Positions 16,763 to 24,071 of a DNA stretch of 64,000 bases are shown piece by piece. The stretch covers positions 6,102 through 70,101 of the forward strand of contig DAOOGN010000008.1 of NCBI GenBank assembly GCA_035415725.1, read 5' to 3'. This stretch comes from DSWT01 sp035415725 (GTDB lineage: Bacteria; Chloroflexota; Anaerolineae; B4-G1; SLSP01). Every line of letters begins with the position of its first letter. Positions within the stretch are counted from its first letter, which is position 1. The notes under the pieces were generated by a model, which worked only from the letters and a program-made list of their open reading frames with translations, was not told the origin of the DNA and made no database searches. Made by a program: the position numbers and the translations under genes.

Positions 16763-18541
16763 ATGTCACAGTACTCGATCTATTTTATTCTAGCGCCGCT
16801 GGCCACCTTTATTTCGGCGGCTGTGCTGCTCTATGCCTGGCGCTACCAGGCTTCGCACGAAATGCCATCCCTGATCGGGTTGATGTTCACCATTGTGGGC
16901 TGGCTGACGTGTAATATCCTCGAACTCGCCGCATCCACAGCCGCGGGGACTCTATTTTGGGCTAAAATGGGCTACCTGTTTGTCACCAGCACTGCCCTCA
17001 TGTGGGTCAGATTTGCTCTGCATTACACCGACAAACATTCATGGCTCAAACCCTCCCGTTTTGCATGGCTATGTATCATTCCTCTGACCACCGTCATCCT
17101 CGTGTTCACCAACGACATGCACGGTCTGATGTGGGCAACCTATACTTTTGTCCCCACCTCCGTAGGCCAAGCACTGGCCATCCAGATTACTCGCCACGGC
17201 CTTTGGTTTTATGTCAACGTTTTCTATGAATATGGCCTGGTCGCCATCGGCGCAGTCTTGATCATCAGGCAGTCACTTCGATCCTTCAACATATATCGTC
17301 GGCAATCAGTCTGGCTTGTCCTGGGCTCTTTAATGCCCATGGCGGGCAATGCAATTTATGTTTTCCGGATTGTTCCAGGACTACAACAGGATTATACATC
17401 AGTGATGTTTGCAGTAGGGGGTGTAGCTTTCTCCATTGGGATGTTACGCTACCGGCTGTTCGATTTGCATCCCATCGCTCGCAACGCCGTTATCGACAAT
17501 ATGCAGGATGCCATGTTCGCCCTGGATGATCAGAATCGCATCGTAGACCTGAATCCGGCAGCACTGGCACTTATGGGTGCCGCGGCTAACGCCATCCTCG
17601 GGCAACCTGCCGCCCAGGTATTTAGCCGCTGGCACGCTCTCGTCGAGCAATTTCAAGACACGTCCGAGATCCAGACTGACATCACTGCCGATGACGGACA
17701 ACAGCAACGCTACTACGATCTGCACATCTCCCCCTTGTACGATCACCGGGAACACATGACGGGGCGCTTGATTGTCGTGCACGACATCACCGAGCGCAAA
17801 GCAACGGAGGTCGCCCTGCGCGAGCGCACCGCCGCGTTGGAAACTTTGAACGAACAATTAGATGCCTTCGCCCATACCGTCGCCCACGATATCAAAGACC
17901 CCTTGAGTGGCATTGTGGCGCTCACCTCGCTGCTCGGGGAGTATTTCCAGAACCTGTCACCGGATGCCATTCACACGTACATGGACGCCATTACCCAGAA
18001 CGCGATGCGCTTGACCAGCATCGTCGATGCTCTGCTCCTGCTGGCAAGCGTGCGTCAGGTCGAATCTGTCAAAACTGAGCTGCTCGACATGCCTGCCATC
18101 GTCGCCCATGTACAAAACCGCCTCGCAGTCTTGATCGCCGAACATCAGGCCGTGATCATGACGCCGGAGACATGGCCTCCCCTCCGCAGCTACGGTCCCT
18201 GGGTCGAAGAAGTGTGGGTCAACTATGTCAGCAACGCTATCAAGTACGGGGGGACTCCACCCCGCGTCGAATTGGGCTTCTCGAAGCTCGAGGCTCAAGA
18301 CCCGAAACCAGATCCGGCGTCCCGTATCCGCTTTTGGGTACGTGACAATGGGCCTGGCCTCACCGTGGAACAACAGGAGCAAGTTTTTACTCAATTTACC
18401 CGCCTGAGTGGCATAGAGCCGGGCCATGGCCTGGGTCTCTCTATCGCCCGCAATATCATCGAAAAACTCGGCGGCGAAGTGGGCGTCGAAAGCGCAGTTG
18501 GGCAAGGGAGCGTATTCTGGTTCACGTTGCCTGCTTCCTAG
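16763..18541 (+). CDS. 7TM-PAS sensor histidine kinase
   Basis: A 592-aa membrane sensor kinase. Residues 1-230 form seven hydrophobic helices of the '7TM histidine kinase N-terminal' type (for example YSIYFILAPLATFISAAVLL). A PAS domain follows at about 240-350 (IDNMQDAMFALDDQNRIVDL). The dimerisation/H-box reads FAHTVAHDIKDPLSGIVAL. The ATPase domain has the N-box NYVSNAIKYGG, G1 DNGPGL and G2 GHGLGLSIARNI. All catalytic motifs are present. It starts 12 bases after the receiver gene with no ribosome site of its own, so translational coupling is likely. The stimulus is unknown. Confidence 0.93.
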   Translation: MSQYSIYFILAPLATFISAAVLLYAWRYQASHEMPSLIGLMFTIVGWLTCNILELAASTAAGTLFWAKMGYLFVTSTALMWVRFALHYTDKHSWLKPSRFAWLCIIPLTTVILVFTNDMHGLMWATYTFVPTSVGQALAIQITRHGLWFYVNVFYEYGLVAIGAVLIIRQSLRSFNIYRRQSVWLVLGSLMPMAGNAIYVFRIVPGLQQDYTSVMFAVGGVAFSIGMLRYRLFDLHPIARNAVIDNMQDAMFALDDQNRIVDLNPAALALMGAAANAILGQPAAQVFSRWHALVEQFQDTSEIQTDITADDGQQQRYYDLHISPLYDHREHMTGRLIVVHDITERKATEVALRERTAALETLNEQLDAFAHTVAHDIKDPLSGIVALTSLLGEYFQNLSPDAIHTYMDAITQNAMRLTSIVDALLLLASVRQVESVKTELLDMPAIVAHVQNRLAVLIAEHQAVIMTPETWPPLRSYGPWVEEVWVNYVSNAIKYGGTPPRVELGFSKLEAQDPKPDPASRIRFWVRDNGPGLTVEQQEQVFTQFTRLSGIEPGHGLGLSIARNIIEKLGGEVGVESAVGQGSVFWFTLPAS

Positions 18542-18648
18542 CCCATCCCATTCCACTGGCGACTTTCAACTATTCGCCGAGCGCCGAGAACGGAAGTTTG
18601 TCAACGGATTTCTTGACTTTTAATGCTTTTCTCAAAGGAGGCCCATAA

Positions 18649-19218
18649 ATGGTGAAAAAATCGCAGCCCACTGAAATTTATCAGCTCAAGGTGACCCTCA
18701 AATACAGCAAACCGCCGATCTGGCGACGGCTTCTCGTACCCAGCGATATCCCCTTGAACAAACTACACGATGTCTTCCAAATTGCCTTCGCGTGGACCGA
18801 TTCCCACCTGCATCAGTTCATTGTCGGCGAGGATGAATATTACGGCGAACCAGATCCGGACGACTATCTGGAGATACGGGATGAGCACCACTATACCCTC
18901 AAGGACATTGCACCCGGCGCAGGCTGCAAGTTCATCTACGAGTATGACTTCGGCGACAGTTGGGAACACATCGTCGTCGTGGAAAAAGTGCTGCCGCCCG
19001 ATCCGGCGCAGGTTTATCCGGTGTGCATCAAAGGTCGCCTGGCGGCCCCGATTGAGGACATCGGAGGGGTATGGGGCTATTATGAGTTCCTCGACGCTAT
19101 GAAAGATCCCCACCATCCCGATCATGCCAGCTACGTCGAATGGTACGGCGCCGATGACATCGATCCTGATGCCTTCGATCTGGACCTTATCAATAAAAGT
19201 CTGCACAGCCTGAAATAG
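18649..19218 (+). CDS. Plasmid pRiA4b ORF-3-like family protein
   Basis: A 189-aa protein of the pRiA4b ORF-3 / IS1096-passenger-like family. Diagnostic pieces are YQLKVTLKYSKPPIWRRLLV, the LNKLHDVFQIAFAWTDSHLH block and FIYEYDFGDSWEHIVVVE. The family is found on plasmids, in transposon passengers and on chromosomes; its molecular role is unknown. AAAGGAGG precedes the ATG. The DUF1361 gene starts 5 bases after its stop. I see no transposon ends around it. Confidence 0.9.
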   Translation: MVKKSQPTEIYQLKVTLKYSKPPIWRRLLVPSDIPLNKLHDVFQIAFAWTDSHLHQFIVGEDEYYGEPDPDDYLEIRDEHHYTLKDIAPGAGCKFIYEYDFGDSWEHIVVVEKVLPPDPAQVYPVCIKGRLAAPIEDIGGVWGYYEFLDAMKDPHHPDHASYVEWYGADDIDPDAFDLDLINKSLHSLK

Positions 19219-19223
19219 CCGGT

Positions 19224-19931
19224 ATGGAGCACAAGATCGATGCATGCTGGAGCGAGCGAGTTGCGCAGTTGCACGCCTTTCTCTATCGACAGGGCTTTTA
19301 TCCGGCAGTACTTTCTTCATGGCTCTGTGTCGGACTTTACCTCACCCGCGTCGTCATCGGTCACACATGGGACTACTACTCCATGCTGTGGAATCTCTTC
19401 CTGGCGTGGATTCCTTACCTGAGCAGCATTTGGGCCATGCATTTGCACGAAAAACACCCGCGTCGTTGGTGGATGCTGTTGATTCCCATCGCTATCGCCC
19501 TGATCTTCTTTCCCAACGCGCCGTACATCGTCACCGATTTGCTGCATCTCAAGGCGTATTGGTCTGTTCCGCTCTGGTTCGACGTCGGCATGCTGGCGAC
19601 GTTTGCCTGGACCGGCATCATTTTGGGCATCTATGCGCTCAAGCTCATGCAGGACATCGTCAAAACATGGGTGGGTACGGTGTTAAGCTGGGGTTTCGTG
19701 CTGGTCGTCCTGGGGATGAGTGGGATGGGCATCTACCTGGGGCGCTTCTTACGCTGGAACAGTTGGGATTTGCTCATCCAGCCGAAGGCGATTTTGTATG
19801 ACATCACGGTACGGCTGCGCCATCCTTTTGGCAACCTGAGCACTTATGGGGTGACATTGATGTTCGCGGCGCTGATGTTGGTGTGCTATCTCGCCCTCAC
19901 GGCGGGGCCGCAATCCAAACAACGCGAGTGA
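19224..19931 (+). CDS. DUF1361 integral membrane protein
   Basis: A 235-aa multi-pass membrane protein with six or seven hydrophobic segments. LALIFFPNAPYIVTDLLHL is the conserved DUF1361 core, following the SMLWNLFLAWIPYLSSI helix. Function unknown for the family. It follows the pRiA4b-like gene closely and is convergent with tRNA-Val. The start codon has only a weak ribosome site. Confidence 0.85.
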   Translation: MEHKIDACWSERVAQLHAFLYRQGFYPAVLSSWLCVGLYLTRVVIGHTWDYYSMLWNLFLAWIPYLSSIWAMHLHEKHPRRWWMLLIPIAIALIFFPNAPYIVTDLLHLKAYWSVPLWFDVGMLATFAWTGIILGIYALKLMQDIVKTWVGTVLSWGFVLVVLGMSGMGIYLGRFLRWNSWDLLIQPKAILYDITVRLRHPFGNLSTYGVTLMFAALMLVCYLALTAGPQSKQRE

Positions 19932-19953
19932 ACATAGTCAGAAAGCGGGGAAG

Positions 19954-20027
19954 TGGGCGGTATAGGACTCGAACCTACGGCCTCCTCCGTGTAAGGGAGG
20001 CGCTCTAACCGACTGAGCTAACCGCCC
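19954..20027 (-). tRNA. tRNA-Val (anticodon TAC)
   Basis: On the minus strand the 74 nt fold as a complete cloverleaf. The acceptor is GGGCGGT/ACCGCCC, the D-arm GCTC..GAGC, the anticodon stem CCTCC/GGAGG with loop CTTACAC (anticodon TAC), and the T-arm loop TTCGAGT. The discriminator base is A and CCA is not encoded. It reads Val codons GUA/GUG and probably other GUN by wobble. It lies between convergent DUF1361 and the GT2 gene. I see no integration scar. Confidence 0.97.
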
Positions 20028-20141
20028 GCAACGAGCGCATCATAACAGATTTTGGCCTCTCGTCAAACCCAACGGGCTCCGCGACAGGCGAAGCCCCCCC
20101 GGTCTAGCACCGCTACCATTGAGCGCCGCCAACACGCGCCG

Positions 20142-20924
20142 TTAAAACGATTTTCGCGCATCGGCTTTCATCCGCAGGAAAACGTAGTACGCCATCCGCC
20201 AAAGCGTTTTCGCGCTGGATGAGGTGTGCGTGTGATAAACCTCGGATGCGCCCACGTAAGCGATAGCATAGCCGCGTCGCTGGACTTCGCCGGCCCAGGC
20301 GTAGTCTTCAAGCTCCGTGAGAGTCTCGTCGAAGGGGATTTCCAGTGCCAAAGCTCTGGGAAATGCGGAACTGGCGTTGGAGAAAACGTGATCGTTATGG
20401 CGGAGAACCGTGGCTGTAGAGCGATACCGCCACCACAAACGTATCCGCTCGGCCCACGCCAGGGGGACATCGGGGCGGGCGACGTGGCGGCTGAAGGCGC
20501 CGGCGACTCGCGGCTGCGCCAGAGGTGCGACCAATGCCGCCAACCAGCGCTCGTTGGCGGGCGTGGCGTCGCCACTGAGACTGACGACGATCTCGCCCTC
20601 GGCCTGCTGCACGCCCCTATTCATCGCACGGGGATAACTGAAGTGCTCCGGCGCTATAGGCACACGGCGCACACGCCAGGGCGGAGACGCGGCGTAATCT
20701 TGCAGAACCCCGGCGATGCCGTCCCCGGCGCTGGAATCCACGACCAGGACTTCGTAAGGAGCGAGGGTCTGCACTTCGATCATCCGCAGTGTTGTCACCA
20801 GCAATTCCTTCAGGGTGGGAACGCCGTGCACCGCTTGCTGGCTGTTATCGTAGGTTTTGATGACGATAGAGACACGCGGTTGATAAGCAGGCTGAATCAT
20901 TACGTTTTTACCCCGAATTTTCAC
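20142..20924 (-). CDS. Family 2 glycosyltransferase
   Basis: A 260-aa GT-A-fold glycosyltransferase. VSIVIKTYDNS is the first strand with the nucleotide-sugar-binding Asp (about residue 25). EVLVVDSSAGDGIA and VVSLSGDATP (DxD-like region) follow. The acceptor/base motif is ELEDYAWAGEVQRRGYAIAY (ED). The C-terminus has no membrane segment. I use the GTG at 20924 because AGGAGA lies just upstream; an internal ATG at 20900 is possible. The gene stands alone, so the sugar and acceptor are unknown. Confidence 0.86.
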   Translation of the reverse strand: MKIRGKNVMIQPAYQPRVSIVIKTYDNSQQAVHGVPTLKELLVTTLRMIEVQTLAPYEVLVVDSSAGDGIAGVLQDYAASPPWRVRRVPIAPEHFSYPRAMNRGVQQAEGEIVVSLSGDATPANERWLAALVAPLAQPRVAGAFSRHVARPDVPLAWAERIRLWWRYRSTATVLRHNDHVFSNASSAFPRALALEIPFDETLTELEDYAWAGEVQRRGYAIAYVGASEVYHTHTSSSAKTLWRMAYYVFLRMKADARKSF

Positions 20925-21098
20925 GGACTCTCCTGAGGGCCAACATCATTTTGGTTCTCTGGGACCTGGCGTGGTGCTGGAAAAACGGCTTTAGTTTTTG
21001 CCACGGATGACACAGACTGCACTGATTTTTATACTTTGCGTGTAAATCGGTGGCTGGTTTCTTATTTCGACCCCACGAAATCCTGAAGAACCATCCTT

Positions 21099-22073
21099 TT
21101 ATACGCGCGCCCGATGCACATAACGGGTGAAACCGTTCGTTTTGACGACGCGATAGACTTCGATATCGCCATAGCCGGCTGCCGTCAATGCCTCACGAAT
21201 GTCAGCGCCGGCGACGAAGACGGCAAGCGGGGCCAAAGAGGCGCCGTGCGCCAGAATGTCGGGAATGCTCGCCTCGGCGGACGCTGACTGCCGGCCATAG
21301 GGCAAGTCGGTGACAAGCGCATCGGCAGTTCTCGGCCACACGCGGGCGTCGGCATACTCCACGTCGGGCGCATAGCCAAAATGCAGCAGGTTCCGCTGCG
21401 CCATACGCACCATTTTGCGATTGCTGTCCACGCCGCAAGTCGTCAAACCGAGAGCATTGGCTTCCAACAAGATCGAGCCGGTGCCACAACACGGATCGAT
21501 CAGCGCGCCGGCCGGCGGCACGACGAGGTTAACCAGAGCACGCGCCATACGAGCTTCCAGCGCGGTGGAAACATGGCACGGCTTTGCCGTGTGGGGCGCA
21601 TAACTCTGCGCCGATTCCGCCAGGATTTCGCCTATCCAGAACGTGTGACGCTGCGCCACGAGCAACAGGGAGTGCCGGGGCGCAGAAACATTGGCGCGGC
21701 AACGGAGGGCATCGGCGGCCATGACGGCAGCCTCTTGCCGCGGCATGGGAAATCGCCCCGACAGATAGAGCGTGTCCACACGGAAATCATCCAGATCAAG
21801 CGACGCCTGCCGGAGTCCGGCGAGCAGGCCGGCGAACGTCGGCGCCTGAGCGATACGGCGCAATCCCGTGCGCACGTAAGCCGCGCGGGGGAGGTGTTCC
21901 AACGTCCGGCACGACGCGACGCCATCCGCGTCCGGCCATCCTCCCGTGAGATGTTCACATTCGGCGGCGATGAGTTCGTTGATCTCATGACTGCGCGGGC
22001 GGATACAAACGGCGACCAGATCGGAGGTTGGAGATTGAAGATAGGGTGATGGAAGATTTGAGGACTGGCTCAT
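21099..22073 (-). CDS. RNA (guanine-N2)-methyltransferase-like protein (Trm11/TrmG10 type)
   Basis: A 324-aa SAM-dependent methyltransferase. VVPPAGALIDPCCGTGSILL is motif I, TTCGVDSNRKMV motif II, and ALVTDLPYGR motif IV; the (N/D)-x-P-Y-G form is typical of N2-guanosine tRNA methyltransferases. The N-terminal half would correspond to the RNA-binding (THUMP-like) region but is poorly recognisable. The annotated start (22073) has no ribosome site, and the first 15 residues translate low-complexity repeat words (SSNLPSPYLQSPTS), so the true start may lie a little downstream. Confidence 0.75.
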   Translation of the reverse strand: MSQSSNLPSPYLQSPTSDLVAVCIRPRSHEINELIAAECEHLTGGWPDADGVASCRTLEHLPRAAYVRTGLRRIAQAPTFAGLLAGLRQASLDLDDFRVDTLYLSGRFPMPRQEAAVMAADALRCRANVSAPRHSLLLVAQRHTFWIGEILAESAQSYAPHTAKPCHVSTALEARMARALVNLVVPPAGALIDPCCGTGSILLEANALGLTTCGVDSNRKMVRMAQRNLLHFGYAPDVEYADARVWPRTADALVTDLPYGRQSASAEASIPDILAHGASLAPLAVFVAGADIREALTAAGYGDIEVYRVVKTNGFTRYVHRARV

Positions 22074-22091
22074 CCGCTGATTCTTTCATTT

Positions 22092-22139
22092 ATAGCACCA
22101 ATCATAGCACCAATCATAGCACCAATCATAGAACCAATA
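22092..22139. repeat. Tandem 12-bp repeat (ATAGCACCAATC), four copies
   Basis: Four 12-bp units, the last with one change (ATAGAACCAATA). They lie between the methyltransferase and lactonase genes on the minus strand. The final codons and stop of the lactonase (22126) fall inside the array. Confidence 0.9.
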
Positions 22140-23214
22140 CACACACCGGCTTGGGCACCTGAGTCACATGACCTGTTGGCATGAGATGACCGGTTTCAAC
22201 GTCTACTCTGAAGGCGACAATGGTATCGCTGTCCTGGTTGGCGGCGAAAAGATACGTACCGGTAGGGTCCATGGCGAAATTGCGCGGCGTCTTGCCCTGC
22301 GTTGGCGTGTGGCCGACATAGGTGAGTAAGCCCGTTGCCCCGTCGATGGCATAGATCACGATGCTGTCATGACCGCGATTGGAGCCGTAGAGGAACTTCC
22401 CCGACGGCGCAACATGGATATCCGCGGCCGTACTGGACCCATCGAAATCATCCGGCAGCGCTGGGACGGTTTGCAGGGGGGTCAACGTTCCCGATGCGGC
22501 ATCGTAGGCCAAGACCATCATGGTCGATCCCATTTCGGTGATCAGATAGGCGTACTTGCCGTTGGGGTGGAAGGCGAGATGGCGCGGTCCGGCCCCGGCA
22601 GCAACCGCGGTCCACGGGACAATATGCGGCAACAGCTTCCCGTGGTCTAAATCCAGTTGATAGGTCATCACCTTATCGATCCCCAGATCGGCCACAAAGG
22701 CATAGCGATTCGTCGGATCGAGATTGATGGAATGAGCATGCGGTCCCTCCTGACGACGGGGATCGACGCCGGAGCCACTGTGCTGCACAACATCGGACGC
22801 CGGCTCCAGTCCGCCATCCTCCCGAACCGGAAAAACGGCGACATTGCCGCCCATATAGTTCGCCACGTAGACAAAACGTCCGGTCTGATCCACACTCACG
22901 TGACACGGCGCGCCGCCGTGGGTGCACCGGCTGTTGAGGGAGGTCAACGCGCCTGTCTGCGGGTCGATGGCGAAGGCGCTCAGCCCTCCACCCGCCTGCC
23001 CCGCGAACGTCATCGTCTCGTTGACGGCATAGAGATAACGGCGTTGCGGGTCCACCGCCAAAAAGGACGGGTTCACCGCCGCGCCGGCAACGCCGACCGG
23101 CATCAGCGCCCCACTCGTCCTATCCAGCCGGTAGATGTAGATTCCTTTGCTGGCACTTCCGTGTGTATAAGTACCCACATAGACAAATCGTTCTGCACAC
23201 TGATCCTTAGTCAT
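22126..23214 (-). CDS. Lactonase family protein (6-phosphogluconolactonase-like beta-propeller)
   Basis: A 362-aa seven-bladed beta-propeller of the Pgl/YbhE lactonase family, possibly hydrolysing 6-phosphogluconolactone or a related lactone. Repeated blade signatures read AVDPQRRYLYAVNE, VDQTGRFVYVANYMGG, FHPNGKYAYLITEM and MDPTGTYLFAANQDSD. The Arg/Glu/His pattern ARHLAFHPNG-like (GPRHLAFHPNG) is present. There is no signal peptide, so it is cytoplasmic. AGAGGAG precedes the ATG. The last residues are encoded by a tandem repeat, a small change of the C-terminus. Confidence 0.88.
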   Translation of the reverse strand: MTKDQCAERFVYVGTYTHGSASKGIYIYRLDRTSGALMPVGVAGAAVNPSFLAVDPQRRYLYAVNETMTFAGQAGGGLSAFAIDPQTGALTSLNSRCTHGGAPCHVSVDQTGRFVYVANYMGGNVAVFPVREDGGLEPASDVVQHSGSGVDPRRQEGPHAHSINLDPTNRYAFVADLGIDKVMTYQLDLDHGKLLPHIVPWTAVAAGAGPRHLAFHPNGKYAYLITEMGSTMMVLAYDAASGTLTPLQTVPALPDDFDGSSTAADIHVAPSGKFLYGSNRGHDSIVIYAIDGATGLLTYVGHTPTQGKTPRNFAMDPTGTYLFAANQDSDTIVAFRVDVETGHLMPTGHVTQVPKPVCVLVL

Positions 23215-23297
23215 AATTCACTCCTCTTCTTTGAAAATAAACCTGAAAATAAACCACTCATCTCGCTAATCTACGCGAATCTTTACGGTTAGAATTT

Positions 23298-23975
23298 TCA
23301 TCCGCCCGCCGGTGAGCCGCGGGTTAAGGATGAATTCCCACAGACCGGCATGATCGTCGCCTCATCCGTCTCGACGATCTCCGCCGCCATCTGCCCGGCG
23401 GAAAGCTCCTGCAGTGCTTCCTGAAACGCCGGAAAGTGTTCCACGGCGAACCGTGCCGTCACGGTCACATCGCCGGCGAAGTCCTCACCCAGGACATCGC
23501 CGTGGTGCTCGGCCACGAGCAAGCGCACCCGCTCGAAGTAGCTGTACGGGACAGCTATCATGACCGTGTGAGTGGGGATGCGCTCCGCCAGCGGCAGCAC
23601 GCGCAACACTTCGCGCACTGCCTCGCTGTAAGCGCGCACCAGGCCGCCTGTACCGAGCTTCGTCCCACCGAAGTAGCGCGTTACCACGACCGCCGCATCG
23701 CCCAAGCCACTGCCCTGCAAAACCGCCAGCGCCGGGCGGCCTGCCGTCCCCGCCGGCTCGCCATCGTCACTGCAATGGGCGATGACCGAACTGCCATGCC
23801 CCACCACAAACGCCGGGACGTTGTGCGACGCAGTGGCGAACTCGGCCCGTATGCGTGCCACAAACGTCTTGGCTGCGTCCACGCTGAACACCGGCGCTGC
23901 CGTGGCAATGAAGCGCGAGTTGACGACGATGATTTCGGCACGCGTCTCACACGCGGGAATAAAGTAGCGGTTCAT
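23298..23975 (-). CDS. YigZ / IMPACT family protein
   Basis: A 225-aa protein of the YigZ (UPF0029/IMPACT) family. The N-terminal IMPACT domain has SRFIATAAPVFS, CSDDGEPAGTAGRPALAVL and VVVTRYFGGTKLGTGGLVRA, the near-invariant blocks. The C-terminal DUF1949-like ferredoxin fold includes IAVPYSYFERVRLL and VTARFAVEHFPAFQEAL. The role of bacterial YigZ is not settled. I start at ATG 23975; the longer open frame upstream translates GTAACGGGTAACGAG-type repeat words. Confidence 0.9.
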   Translation of the reverse strand: MNRYFIPACETRAEIIVVNSRFIATAAPVFSVDAAKTFVARIRAEFATASHNVPAFVVGHGSSVIAHCSDDGEPAGTAGRPALAVLQGSGLGDAAVVVTRYFGGTKLGTGGLVRAYSEAVREVLRVLPLAERIPTHTVMIAVPYSYFERVRLLVAEHHGDVLGEDFAGDVTVTARFAVEHFPAFQEALQELSAGQMAAEIVETDEATIMPVCGNSSLTRGSPAGG

Positions 23976-24071
23976 AGCGAATCGGCGAATAAAAGAATCA
24001 GCAAGTGGTAAAGCCGTAACGGGTAACGAGCCAAGAGTCACGAGTGATCAGTAACCAGCAACAGGTAACCC

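Noticed and set aside
18649..19218. pRiA4b ORF-3-like gene as evidence for a mobile element
   Set aside because: The family does occur on mobile DNA, but I find no transposase, inverted ends or direct repeats around this copy.
19954..20027. tRNA-Val as an integration site for the eCIS region
   Set aside because: The eCIS genes start about 7 kb away, after several ordinary minus-strand genes; there is no integrase and no repeated tRNA end.
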